NCBI RefSeq assembly: GCF_016056305.1 | Contig: NZ_JAECZC010000050.1 | Span: forward strand, 25,759 to 66,589 | DNA from: Amazonocrinis nigriterrae CENA67 | GTDB lineage: Bacteria > Cyanobacteriota > Cyanobacteriia > Cyanobacteriales > Nostocaceae | Direction of reading: 5' to 3' | Length of the DNA stretch: 40,831 nt | Part shown: positions 8,044-16,178 of the stretch, piece after piece | How positions within the stretch are numbered: position 1 is the stretch's first letter | Layout of the letters: each line of letters begins with the position of its first letter | Position numbers and translations under genes: made by a program | Notes under the pieces: model-generated | Told to the model about the DNA's origin: nothing | Database searches by the model: none | What the model saw: only the letters and a program-made list of their open reading frames with translations

Positions 8044-8150
8044 ATAGTTAGTTGTCAGTTGTCAGTTATTAGTTGTTAGTTGTGAGGCAGTACGGTCTTG
8101 GGGGAAACCCCCAAGACCACACTGACTCACCACTGACCACTGACTCTTGA
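8044..8150. repeat. urtA-urtB intercistronic repeats and strong hairpin element
   Basis: Short GTTAGTT/GTCAGTT repeats (8047-8080) are followed by an element at 8082-8130 with imperfect terminal inverted repeats (GTGAGGCAGT/ACTGACTCAC) and an inner perfect 11-bp stem GGTCTTGGGGG-aaa-CCCCCAAGACC (8094-8118), then actgaccactgactc-type repeats. In the urt mRNA the stem would form directly after urtA. It could act as a partial terminator or RNA stabiliser that favours the binding-protein message; that role is inference. Confidence 0.75.
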
Positions 8151-8151
8151 C

Positions 8152-9468
8152 TTACGCTTTCTTGTACTTACCGCCTTTATTTGGATCAGACCAATCACAA
8201 GCGAATCCCTTAGTCTCTTTCACAAACTGATTCCAGGGAACTGGATCAACTGGTGCGGGTGTAGCATAGACAATATCAAACAAACCATCTTGCCTAACTT
8301 GACCAATCCGCACAATTTTAGATATGTGATGATTGGCTTCCATTGTCACTTTTCCTTCAGGCGCATCTATGGTTTGACCGTATGCTGCTGCACGCACTTT
8401 AGCTAAGTCAGTAGTACCAGCTTTTTCTACTGCTTGTTTCCATAAATAAACTGCAATGTATGCTGCTTCCATTGGGTCATTTGTCACCCGATTTTCACCA
8501 TACTCTTTCTTGAAAGCTGCAACAAACTTTTTATTAGCAGGTGTGTCTACTGTTTGGAAGTAATTCCAAGCTGCATAGTGACCTTTAAGATACTCTACAC
8601 CAATTGCCTTGACTTCTTCTTCAGCAATACTTACAGACATAGAGGGATATTTTTCTGGTGTTAATCCCGCACCTTTTAATTGTTTGAAAAAGGCAACATT
8701 GCTATCACCATTTAAAGTGTTATAAATCACTCCACCGTTGGGCAAAGCTTGCTTGATTTTCGTGATGATTGGTGTAACTTCTGTATTGCCTAGCGGTAAG
8801 TAATCTTCACCAACTGTTGTCCCACCAAGTGCCGTTAATTGTGCTTTAATAATTGTGTTAGCAGTACGCGGAAAAACGTAGTCAGAGCCAACTAAGAAGA
8901 ATTGTTTGCCCTTATTTTTTAACAACCAATCAACAGATGGTTCAATTTGTTGATTTGGGGCGGCACCAGTGTAAAAAATATTTTTAGAACACTCTTGACC
9001 TTCGTATTGCACTGGATACCAGAGCATATGATCTTTACTTTCAAATACTGGCTTCACATTCTTGCGGCTAGCAGAAGTCCAACAACCAAAAACTACAGCA
9101 ACTTTATCTTGATCAATTAGCTTCGTTGCTTTTTCTCTAAAAGTATCCCAATTAGAAGCACCATCTTCCACAATTGCTTCAATTTGTTTTCCTAAAACAC
9201 CACCAGCAGCATTAATTTCTTTGATTGCTAATTTTTCAGCATCTACAACGCTTTTTTCACTAATAGACATTGTACCGCTGAGAGAGTGTAAGATACCTAC
9301 TTTTATGGTCTTACTATCAGTCGCAGCCACAGGAGATGCATTAGAAGAGGTGGCTGGTTTTTCTGTAGCGCTTGGGGAATTATTCACGCAAGCCTTGAGA
9401 AAAAGGCTGCTGCCGAGAGTAGCAGAACTGTAAATCAAAAAATTACGTCGATTAAATCGTTTACTCAT
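8152..9468 (-). CDS. urtA: urea ABC transporter substrate-binding protein UrtA
   Basis: A 438-residue type 1 periplasmic binding protein. The N-terminus carries a twin-arginine-like RRNFLIYSS (R7, R8) and a lipobox-like LKAC with Cys27, followed by a Ser/Ala/Thr linker, consistent with an exported lipoprotein. The mature part has [56 protein letters not shown] and [20 protein letters not shown], all characteristic of UrtA/FmdD urea-amide binders. It is the first gene of the operon; AAAAGGAAAA lies about 15 nt before the ATG. The NtcA-like promoter upstream fits nitrogen control. Confidence 0.95.
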   Translation of the reverse strand: MSKRFNRRNFLIYSSATLGSSLFLKACVNNSPSATEKPATSSNASPVAATDSKTIKVGILHSLSGTMSISEKSVVDAEKLAIKEINAAGGVLGKQIEAIVEDGASNWDTFREKATKLIDQDKVAVVFGCWTSASRKNVKPVFESKDHMLWYPVQYEGQECSKNIFYTGAAPNQQIEPSVDWLLKNKGKQFFLVGSDYVFPRTANTIIKAQLTALGGTTVGEDYLPLGNTEVTPIITKIKQALPNGGVIYNTLNGDSNVAFFKQLKGAGLTPEKYPSMSVSIAEEEVKAIGVEYLKGHYAAWNYFQTVDTPANKKFVAAFKKEYGENRVTNDPMEAAYIAVYLWKQAVEKAGTTDLAKVRAAAYGQTIDAPEGKVTMEANHHISKIVRIGQVRQDGLFDIVYATPAPVDPVPWNQFVKETKGFACDWSDPNKGGKYKKA

Positions 9469-9540
9469 CTGTTTATGAATTTTCCTTTTGATGAATCAGC
9501 TAAGTGATAGGAAGCTGACAATATCAATCTTCAAATTGTG

Positions 9541-9583
9541 ATATTAGTGCTATATTTAACTATGAAAAAGTTATCAGTTATAC
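9541..9583 (-). promoter_or_regulatory. NtcA-activated-type promoter for the urt operon
   Basis: On the minus strand GTATAACTGATAAC (9583-9570) matches the NtcA consensus GTAN8TAC at five of six positions. It is followed after exactly 23 nt by TAATAT (9546-9541), fitting the TAN3T -10 box at the 20-24 nt spacing of class II NtcA promoters. Transcription would start near 9534, leaving a leader of about 65 nt. NtcA control of urt genes is known in Anabaena; use of this particular site is inference. Confidence 0.55.
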
Positions 9584-9739
9584 AATTACTTGATTTAGCT
9601 AATAAAAAATTAATTATAAGATAACAAATTTAATAAATATTAATGCGTTAAAATAATCACCATTGGCAAAATAGCTAGCGGATAAATTTACCTTTGCTAC
9701 AACAGCAATTAGTTATTTTTTCATTAGGGAAATTAATTT

Positions 9740-10282
9740 ATGGCGATTCTTAAACTAGAAAATGGAACAATACTAACAGATATTGAGGACATTGCTCAAG
9801 AATTGGCATCCCTTAACATTCAACTGAATCGCTGGCCTGTGGGGGATAATCCTGATTTGCGTCGGTTGCTGGCACAAGATAGCCTCGACGAAGATGAAAA
9901 AGAACAAATACTAAAAGCCCTAGATAGCTATTTTGAGCAATTACAACAAACAGCAGGCTATCAATCCCGCGATTTGATTGTTCTCCATCCAGGGATTCCA
10001 AACCTGGATCAATTGCTGGCAAAATTTGACCAGATCCACACCCATGCAGATGATGAAGTCCGCTATGTTATTGATGGAGAAGCTATTTTTGGCTTTGTAC
10101 GTAGCGATCGCACTCAAGTAGAACTCACCGTCCAACCAGAAGAATACATCAACGTACCTGCGGGAACCGAACACTGGTTTTATCTAACCCCAACACGACG
10201 AGTTAAAGCAGTACGCTATTTCATCAGTACTGAGGGTTGGATACCCCAGTATACATGCACAGAGAAAGCAGTTAGGATTTAG
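9740..10282 (+). CDS. mtnD: acireductone dioxygenase (methionine salvage)
   Basis: A 180-residue cupin of the ARD family. It oxidises acireductone with O2, to 2-keto-4-methylthiobutyrate plus formate with iron or, off-pathway, to methylthiopropionate, CO and formate with nickel. The metal ligands are visible as H100-x-H102-x3-E106 (HTHADDE) and H145 in GTEHWFYLT, with RYFISTEGW following. Length and order fit the bacterial family. It is divergent from urtA across 271 bp. No other salvage gene is nearby. The stop codon TAG runs into a cagttgtcagtt-type repeat, and a 21-bp repeat array follows. Confidence 0.92.
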   Translation: MAILKLENGTILTDIEDIAQELASLNIQLNRWPVGDNPDLRRLLAQDSLDEDEKEQILKALDSYFEQLQQTAGYQSRDLIVLHPGIPNLDQLLAKFDQIHTHADDEVRYVIDGEAIFGFVRSDRTQVELTVQPEEYINVPAGTEHWFYLTPTRRVKAVRYFISTEGWIPQYTCTEKAVRI

Positions 10283-10330
10283 TTGTCAGTTAATACCAAT
10301 TTGCAATTGCAAGAACGCAATTCACAATGC

Positions 10331-10571
10331 AGTAACGGTTACACAACTTGTGGTAACGGTTCCACAACTTAGTGTAACGATTACACGAATTGCGGTAACG
10401 GTTACACAACTTGTGGTAACGGTTCCACAACTTAGTGTAACGATTACACGAATTGCGGTAACGGTTACACAACTTAGTGTAACGATTACACGAATTGCGG
10501 TAACGGTTCCACAACTTGTGGTAACGGTTCCACAACTTAGTGTAATGGTTCCACGACTTGTGGTAACGGTA
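10331..10571. repeat. tandem array of a 21-bp repeat, 11 full copies plus a partial one
   Basis: Units of exactly 21 bp start at 10331, 10352, 10373 and so on to 10562. Three variants alternate: ggtaacggttacacaactt-gt, ggtaacggttccacaactt-ag and tgtaacgattacacgaatt-gc. The first variant holds two small palindromes, GTAACGGTTAC and CACAACTTGTG. Because 21 is a multiple of three and the repeat lacks in-phase stops, several long artificial ORFs cross it on both strands; I do not consider them genes. The rest of the 10283-10796 gap is an AT-rich leader before the next gene. Confidence 0.95.
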
Positions 10572-10796
10572 TTCGTTAATTTATATTTTGCATTAGTAAA
10601 TCTGGCGGTGCTGACGCTGGTGTGATAACGCACCCTACCGGACTTTTCACTCAGTCCCCTGCTATAGTCATAAAATTCCGAGAAATTACTACTGTAGCTG
10701 AAAAAATTGATTAAAAAAAACTGCGAGTATTGCTGAACCAGAATACAGTTTAATTGAGGCAAGCTAGCTCTGTAAGCATTTTATAGGAGTAATTTT

Positions 10797-11192
10797 ATGC
10801 CTCGCCAAAAACGCACATCTCGCATTTTAGAAAAAGCTGAATTAAGAACCGCTGGCATGAAATCGATTGTTCCATCTATCAAATTTGATGATGAATGTAA
10901 TATGGATAAACTGATAGACTCTATCGAGCAGTTACGTAAAAAAATTGATATTTATAATACTGCTTTGTCTGTGGTTGACTCTTCTAAAACTGAAATCGAA
11001 CAGATGGAAAAAAAATTGAGTCAGCTTTCTGAAAAGATGCTAATGGTGGTTGCTATCAAGTACGGCAAAGATAGCCCTGAATATGAAATGGCGGGTGGCA
11101 TTCGTAGTAGCGATCGCATCAGTAAAATTAGATCAAGCCGTAAGAAAAATGATATAGAACAAGCAGCAAATCAAAATGCTAAAATCGCTTAG
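10797..11192 (+). CDS. conserved-looking small coiled-coil protein, function unknown
   Basis: A 131-residue soluble protein. The basic N-terminus MPRQKRTSRILEKAELRTAG is followed by a heptad-rich helix (about residues 38-82, IDSIEQLRKKIDIYNTAL through KTEIEQMEKKLSQLSEK) and a glycine-containing segment KYGKDSPEYEMAGGIRSSDRI with a basic tail SRKKND. Similar small proteins ending in KYG.DS.EYEMAGG.R.SDR are, from memory, frequent in filamentous cyanobacteria as hypotheticals. TAGGAGTAA lies 5-6 nt before the ATG, an excellent ribosome-binding site. It is followed by a dispersed repeat element. Confidence 0.75.
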   Translation: MPRQKRTSRILEKAELRTAGMKSIVPSIKFDDECNMDKLIDSIEQLRKKIDIYNTALSVVDSSKTEIEQMEKKLSQLSEKMLMVVAIKYGKDSPEYEMAGGIRSSDRISKIRSSRKKNDIEQAANQNAKIA

Positions 11193-11263
11193 GCGTAGGG
11201 TGTGTTGTCGTAAAGCGCAACGCACCATTACTCATATCAAGTCCGGTTAATTAGTTATGATTC

Positions 11264-11427
11264 CCACAGTCATTGCACCCCACCACGCCAGATGCTTCAA
11301 GTCGGCAAAGCCGCCCAACGCACTGGCTCCCCAACCCCTCCCCGTTCACGGGGAGGGGAAACAAAGCGTAGCTTTGGTGGGGTGGGGTTCTTACAGTTTA
11401 ATAAGTAATCAAGCGGACATGATATCA
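11264..11427. repeat. dispersed hairpin-bearing element, copy A (left of the NACHT gene)
   Basis: It runs from CCACAGTCATTGCACCCC through a hairpin CCCCTCCCCG-ttca-CGGGGAGGGG, then AAACAAAGCGTAGCTTTGGTG and GGGTGGGGT, to AATCAAGCGGACATGATAT. The same parts occur in reverse orientation at 15424-15543, and fragments at 25374 and 29380. Copy A has an extra segment (about 11287-11325) containing a cgcactggctc motif also seen elsewhere. There is no coding capacity. The remaining 11193-11595 gap holds a gtgtgttgtcgtaaagcgcaac repeat and a cagaggcgcagag repeat; the frame across 11257-11529 is repeat-derived. Confidence 0.75.
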
Positions 11428-11595
11428 TTTCTCAGTGCGTTAGGACTCAGGCTACTCTCTGTGCCTTTGTGGTATGAGATGATTAAACCACAGAGGCGCA
11501 GAGAACACAGAGAGATTAAATTATCGTAATATCCGAAATGCTTGCTGAGGCTGGTGTATATACTCATAATCAAGCACTTAGCAAGCGTGTATATT

Positions 11596-14500
11596 ATGGA
11601 ATGGTTAGTGGTTTGGGGAGTTGCTCAAGCTGTCGGATTTGCTTTTAAGCCGATATTGGAAGACTTAGCCAAAGACGCTGCTAAAGACTGGGCTAAAGAT
11701 TTATTAAAAGGTATTCCTAACAATATTTTAGCGGCACTCAAAAAAGAAGATATTGATATTGCTGCTGGTAAAGCAATCAAGGAATTTCTGCAACTCATGC
11801 AGCAAGAATTAGAAGATGCGGACTTGGAAGAAGCAGAAGTTAAGCAATATATTAAACCACTAAAACAATTTATTGGCAATAAATCTGTTAAAGAAATTTT
11901 AGGAAGTCCTTTTCAAGCAGATTGCCAAGTTTTAGACTATCAAAGCTTGACAACTATTTGGCGGGAACTGAATTTACCTATTCTCAATAATCAATTTAAT
12001 TGGGAACAAGTTGGTAAGCGATATCTGAAAAAAGTTAAAGCCATTATCAGAGAATCGGATAAATTACGGTCTATTCTAGATTCAGAAAATATAGAAGCTA
12101 TCAAAGATAATCTTCAACAAATAGCAGATAATACACCAGTTCCGCGAGATTTTGATTTATTTAAATATCAAGAAGCCATCCGCGAACGCTACGGCAGTCT
12201 GAAGTTAGATACTTTAGAAAGTAGATCACGGGAAAATCCCATCAATTTATGGCAAATCTTTGTTCCCCAACATGTGCGACAAGTTTATCAGGTTTTACCA
12301 GAATTGCCTAAAGAATATCTCCGCAGGCTGAAAGCAAGCAATCAATTAGATGCAGAATTTGAGATAGAAAGAATTCAAGAAGAATCAGAACGCTATCAAC
12401 GCAGCTATTCCCAACAACAAATCCGTTCAGTCTTAGATGTTATTCAAGAAAAAAGATCTAAGAATTATCTAGTAATTTTAGGCGATCCTGGTGCCGGCAA
12501 GTCTACATTGTTGCAATATTTAGCATTAGATTGGGTAGATAAAACTCTGGCTAACAATGATTTTTCGCTGCCGATTCCTTTGTTGATTGAACTACGCACT
12601 TATATGCGCGATCGCCAGAACGGCAAGTGTAATAATTTTCTAGAATTTTATCATGATAGCCCTGGCTGTTTCTTTCACCTCAATCAGCATAAATTGCATG
12701 AACAACTAAAGGCTGGTAACGCTATAGTATTATTTGATGGTTTGGATGAAGTATTTGCAGGCGATGACCGAGAGGAAATAGTTACTTGTATTCATCGCTT
12801 TACTAATGAATATCCCAATGTGCAGGTGATTGTCACATCTCGGATTATTGGCTATAAGCCGGAACGTTTTAGAGATGCCGAATTTAGACACTTGATTTTG
12901 CAAGATTTAGACAAAAGCCAAGTTCAAGAATTTCTCGATAAATGGCATGATAAAACCTTTACTGCAAGTGAGCAAGAAGATAAGAGAATTAAACGGGAAC
13001 GACTGCAAAGAGTAATTGATGAATCGAGAGCGATCGCAGAACTAGCAGGGAATCCTTTATTATTAACAATAATGGCAATTCTCAACCTCAAGCGAGAATT
13101 GCCCAGAGATAGAAGCGAACTGTATAAAGATGCTTCCGAGGTATTGCTGCTTAATTGGGATGGTGGACGCAATTTAATCTCAGACGAACAACTGACAAGC
13201 ATTGATTATAAAGATAAACAAGCAATGTTGCGTCAAGTTGCCTATAAAATGCAAACCAGTGAAAAAGGGTTAGCTGGCAACATTATTCATGCAGATGATT
13301 TAGAAACAATTTTGTTTAATTATTTGCAAAGTATATCATTGACTGATGCCAGAGTTAAAGCCAGGAGGTTGAGAGAACAACTGCGGATTCGTAACTTTAT
13401 GTTATGTTTCATGGGTGCAGATTATTATGCCTTTGTGCATCGGACATTTTTAGAATTTTTTTGCGCTTCGGAGTTTGTGCAGCGTTTTGGCAAACGAGGA
13501 ACTGACAAGGGTTTAACTTTAGAAGAACTAAAAACAGAAGTTTTTGGCAAACACTGGCAAGATGAAACTTGGCATGAAGTATTGCGGCTAATTGCGGGAA
13601 TGATTGATGCAGAGTTTGTTGGTGATATTCTGGATTATTTGATGAAGCAAGATGGTGAAGCGGTAAAGTTTGTTAATCTCTTTTTAGCAGCGCAGTGTTT
13701 TTCAGAAGTCAGAAATCCTTTGGTAATTAAGTCAAAAGCGGATAGCTTGCTTAAGAAAGTCCAAGATTTAATTCAATATGACCTTCCTTACTACTATGAC
13801 TCCGATGAAGAAAGAGATTTAATTAGGGGAATTAATACCCAAGCTGTTGCAACAGTCGCCGCAATTTGGAAAGATCACCCCCAAACCAAAACTATCCTGC
13901 AACACTGCGCCACTGCTGATGAAGTTTGGTATGTGCGAGGTGCAGGTGTCCAAGCCTTAGCCAGCAACTTTTCCCAAGACCCAGACACCAAAATTTTTCT
14001 CCAACACTGCGCCACTGCTGATGAAGATGAGTATGTGTTAGGTATAGCTATGCAAGCCTTAGCCAGCAACTTTTCCCAAGACCCAGACACCAAAATTTTT
14101 CTCCAACACTGCGCTACTGCTGATAAATATGAGTATGTGCGACGTGCAGCCATCCAAGCATTAGCCTGTAGTTTCGCAACTGACCAGGACACCAAAATCT
14201 TCCTCCAAAACCGCACCGCTGCTGATGAAGATGAAAATGTACGACATGCAGCCATCCAAGCATTAACCAGCAATTTCTCAACTGACAATGACACCAAAAC
14301 CTTCCTTCAAAACTGCGCTATTGCTGATAATTCTGAGTATGTGCAAGGTGTAGCTATCGCAGCATTAGCCAGCAATTTCCCAACTGACAATGACACCAAA
14401 ACCTTCCTCCAAAATCTCACCAATATGGATAATTCTGGGTATGTGCGAGGTGCAGCCATCGCAGCATTAGCCAGCAATTTCCCAACTAACCAGGATACCA

Positions 14501-15225
14501 AAACCTTTCTCCAAAATCTCGCCACAGTCGATAATTCCGATGATGTGCGATATGCAGCTATCGAAGCATTAGCCAGGAATTATAAGGATGACCCCCAAAC
14601 CAAAACTTTCCTGCAAACTCGCGCCCTAGATGATGAAGATGAGGATGTGCGAGGTGCAGCTATCCAAGTTTTAGCCAGCAATTATAAGGATGACCCCCAA
14701 ACCAAAACTTTCCTGCAAACTCGCGCCCTGGATAATGAAAGTGAGTATGTGCGACGTACAGCTATCGAAGCATTAGCCAGCAATTGTAAAGATGACCCCC
14801 AAACCAAAATTATCCTGCAAACTCGCGCCCAGGATGATGAAGGTGAGTATGTGCGAGGTGCAGCTATCCAAGCTTTAGCCAGCAATTATAAAGATGATTT
14901 TCAAACCAAAACTATCCTGCAAAGTCGCGCCCTAGATGATGAAAGTGAGTATGTGCGAGGTGCAGCTATCCAAGCTTTAGCCAAATACTTTAAATATCAA
15001 GATGAGTTATTTGAAATTTACTACAATTGTGCTGTCAACGACCCCTTTCAACGTCGGAAAAGTTGGGAAAACAACCCTCGGTGCGTTGCAATAGAAATCA
15101 TTATCAAACAATTTCCTCAACATCCCCAAACTTTACCACTGTTGCGCGACAAAGCCGAGAATGACCCAGATGAACAAGTGCGGGAATATGCTCAAAAACA
15201 GTTGCAGCAGTGGGGTAATTCGTAA
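11596..15225 (+). CDS. NACHT-domain NTPase with C-terminal HEAT-like repeats (NLR-like, probable defence protein)
   Basis: 1209 residues from the ATG at 11596; a longer frame to 11542 exists but lacks support. Residues 1-100 are helical and charged (ILEDLAKDAAKDWAKDLL), like the helical N-terminal domains of cyanobacterial NACHT proteins. The NTPase has Walker A GDPGAGKST (about 296-304), Walker B VLFDGLDEV (about 378-386), sensor VIVTSRIIGY, and winged-helix-type motifs GNPLLLTIMAIL and FVHRTFLEFFCASEF. Residues 760-1133 form eleven 34-residue repeats of the pattern DPxTKxFLQxxAxxDExEYVRGAAIQALASNxxx, then two divergent units. NACHT-STAND proteins act as oligomerising sensors in antiphage defence; the trigger here is unknown. 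The stop codon lies within a TAATTCG repeat. Confidence 0.9.
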   Translation: MEWLVVWGVAQAVGFAFKPILEDLAKDAAKDWAKDLLKGIPNNILAALKKEDIDIAAGKAIKEFLQLMQQELEDADLEEAEVKQYIKPLKQFIGNKSVKEILGSPFQADCQVLDYQSLTTIWRELNLPILNNQFNWEQVGKRYLKKVKAIIRESDKLRSILDSENIEAIKDNLQQIADNTPVPRDFDLFKYQEAIRERYGSLKLDTLESRSRENPINLWQIFVPQHVRQVYQVLPELPKEYLRRLKASNQLDAEFEIERIQEESERYQRSYSQQQIRSVLDVIQEKRSKNYLVILGDPGAGKSTLLQYLALDWVDKTLANNDFSLPIPLLIELRTYMRDRQNGKCNNFLEFYHDSPGCFFHLNQHKLHEQLKAGNAIVLFDGLDEVFAGDDREEIVTCIHRFTNEYPNVQVIVTSRIIGYKPERFRDAEFRHLILQDLDKSQVQEFLDKWHDKTFTASEQEDKRIKRERLQRVIDESRAIAELAGNPLLLTIMAILNLKRELPRDRSELYKDASEVLLLNWDGGRNLISDEQLTSIDYKDKQAMLRQVAYKMQTSEKGLAGNIIHADDLETILFNYLQSISLTDARVKARRLREQLRIRNFMLCFMGADYYAFVHRTFLEFFCASEFVQRFGKRGTDKGLTLEELKTEVFGKHWQDETWHEVLRLIAGMIDAEFVGDILDYLMKQDGEAVKFVNLFLAAQCFSEVRNPLVIKSKADSLLKKVQDLIQYDLPYYYDSDEERDLIRGINTQAVATVAAIWKDHPQTKTILQHCATADEVWYVRGAGVQALASNFSQDPDTKIFLQHCATADEDEYVLGIAMQALASNFSQDPDTKIFLQHCATADKYEYVRRAAIQALACSFATDQDTKIFLQNRTAADEDENVRHAAIQALTSNFSTDNDTKTFLQNCAIADNSEYVQGVAIAALASNFPTDNDTKTFLQNLTNMDNSGYVRGAAIAALASNFPTNQDTKTFLQNLATVDNSDDVRYAAIEALARNYKDDPQTKTFLQTRALDDEDEDVRGAAIQVLASNYKDDPQTKTFLQTRALDNESEYVRRTAIEALASNCKDDPQTKIILQTRAQDDEGEYVRGAAIQALASNYKDDFQTKTILQSRALDDESEYVRGAAIQALAKYFKYQDELFEIYYNCAVNDPFQRRKSWENNPRCVAIEIIIKQFPQHPQTLPLLRDKAENDPDEQVREYAQKQLQQWGNS

Positions 15226-15248
15226 TTCGTAATTCGTAATTCGTAATT
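15216..15248. repeat. TAATTCG heptamer repeat overlapping the NACHT stop codon
   Basis: Four copies of TAATTCG (15216-15243) plus a degenerate fifth. The last codons of the NACHT gene (Asn-Ser-stop) are made from copies one and two, so the repeat supplies the TAA. Confidence 0.85.
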
Positions 15249-15341
15249 TGTAAGCGTCAACACCGCAAATGTCTGACGGTGCGTTAGGACAAGAGTCCAT
15301 AACGCAACGCCAGTTGCTACAACGGAGGGAACCTCCCTTCG

Positions 15342-15392
15342 GGTTCGGCAGTTCGCAATCGGCGGAAACCGCCAAGACTGCGACTGCCTCAC
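15342..15392. repeat. nested-hairpin dispersed element
   Basis: GGCAGTTCGCA pairs with TGCGACTGCC (one bulged T) around an inner perfect stem GGCGG-aaa-CCGCC, with the end CTGCCTCAC. A second copy with a covarying outer stem is at 27152-27203. Upstream (15281-15305) is a gtgcgttaggacaagagtccataac element repeated at 16889-16912. Confidence 0.7.
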
Positions 15393-15423
15393 CGCAACGC
15401 ACTGGCTCCCCTACAAAACTTCG

Positions 15424-15543
15424 TCATATCACGTCCGCTTGATTACCCTTAATATCCGCGCTTACCCCACCCCGCCAAAGCTACGCTTCGTCTCCCCTCC
15501 CCGCGTGCGGGGAGGGGTTGGGGGTGGGGTGCAATGACTGTGG
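15424..15543. repeat. dispersed hairpin-bearing element, copy B (right of the NACHT gene, inverted)
   Basis: The reverse complement of copy A: catatcacgtccgcttgatta, GCCAAAGCTACGCTTCG, hairpin CCCCTCCCCG-cgtg-CGGGGAGGGG, TTGGGGGTGGGGTGCAATGACTGTGG. Its end abuts, and slightly overlaps, the remaining 3' part of a hicA gene, so the element boundary coincides with the toxin's truncation point. Confidence 0.75.
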
Positions 15544-15614
15544 AGAAAGACGTTAATAACGCACTTCAAAAGTTAGCAGAAATTAAACAAGCACAAGAGG
15601 AAGAACAAGAATGA
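15534..15614 (+). pseudogene. hicA: hicA toxin remnant, C-terminal 26 codons only
   Basis: The frame from ATG 15534 reads MTVEKDVNNALQKLAEIKQA then QEEEQE and stop. It aligns with the C-terminal end of the second hicA (LEKQVNEALAELKKIEEGEE) and, like it, ends with a TGA overlapping the next hicB start (ATGA). The double-stranded-RNA-binding-like core and catalytic His of HicA are absent. Sequence left of codon 3 belongs to dispersed element copy B, which therefore replaced the 5' two thirds of the gene. Confidence 0.75.
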
Positions 15615-15835
15615 ATTCTCACTACACAATAATTATTCAATGGTCTGATGAAGATGAATGTTTTGTTGTCAGTCTTCCTGAGTGGGGTGAATTTTGTCAT
15701 ACTCATGGAGATACCTATGAAGAAGCCCTCAAAAATGCTCAAGAAGTTTTAGAAATGCTCATAGAATCATCTTTAGAAGATGGTCAACCTTTGCCAGAAC
15801 CTCAAACTTTAGGAAAGCCTTTGAAAGTAGCTTAA
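15611..15835 (+). CDS. hicB: HicB-family antitoxin, copy 1
   Basis: A 74-residue protein with the HicB partial RNase H-like fold: YTIIIQWSDEDECFVVSLPE (strand-rich), then THGDTYEEALKNAQEVLEML (helix) and PLPEPQTLGKPLKVA. HicB binds and inhibits the HicA mRNA interferase and usually represses its operon. There is no separate DNA-binding domain; this is the short form. It is preceded by only a remnant of hicA, so the antitoxin has no local partner. The C-terminal 45 residues are identical to copy 2, while the N-terminal 33 differ clearly. The ATG overlaps the hicA remnant's TGA; GAGGAAGAA lies just upstream. Confidence 0.88.
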   Translation: MNSHYTIIIQWSDEDECFVVSLPEWGEFCHTHGDTYEEALKNAQEVLEMLIESSLEDGQPLPEPQTLGKPLKVA

Positions 15836-15953
15836 CTTCAAGTTATTGTTTGGTAATACTGAGTTGTATCGAAAGTGGAGAGGATGAGGGAGATGAGGGG
15901 GATATTATTTACCCATGTCTAGATATTTTTTTTACGCAACTTAGTATAGGGCT

Positions 15954-16178
15954 ATGCCCAAGAAAATCAGAGAACTCAAAAGCTTGTTGTTGCAAGCAGG
16001 GTTTACATTTAAACCTGCAAAGGGTAGCCACAGTAAATGGATACATCCGTAATTGCCTAAAGCTATTATCATTGCTGGTAAAGATGGTAGCGATGCCAAA
16101 CCTTATTTAGAAAAACAAGTCAATGAAGCACTTGCAGAATTAAAAAAAATAGAAGAAGGGGAGGAGCCAAAAGAATGA
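15954..16178 (+). pseudogene. hicA: hicA toxin with an internal nonsense codon
   Basis: The frame reads MPKKIRELKSLLLQAGFTFK, PAKGSHSKWIHP, TAA (16050-16052), then LPKAIIIAGKDGSDAKPYLE and on to PKE-stop at 16176-16178. This is a complete 74-codon HicA apart from the single stop at codon 33, where a Lys codon (AAA or AAG) would be one substitution away. The GSH motif with the presumed catalytic His26 lies before the stop, but the second half of the fold is lost. The 3' end overlaps hicB copy 2 as ATGA, preserving the hicAB layout. A sequencing error at one base is the main alternative. Confidence 0.8.

Noticed and set aside
10290-10762. Long ORFs on both strands across the 21-bp repeat array (low-complexity proteins such as repeated CNRYTKLWNRY)
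   Set aside because: They arise because the repeat period is a multiple of three without stop codons; no ribosome-binding site or non-repeat coding sequence supports them.
11257-11529. 90-codon plus-strand ORF upstream of the NACHT gene
   Set aside because: It is composed of dispersed element A and a cagaggcgcagag repeat, with no ribosome-binding site.
13875-14885. Long minus-strand ORFs antisense to the NACHT repeat region
   Set aside because: They are antisense shadows of a 102-bp in-frame repeat and repeat the same artificial motif (LLAKAWIAAPRTYS).
15850-16110. 86-codon plus-strand ORF between the hicB genes
   Set aside because: It is the wrong frame across the interrupted hicA gene; the hicA frame itself explains the sequence.
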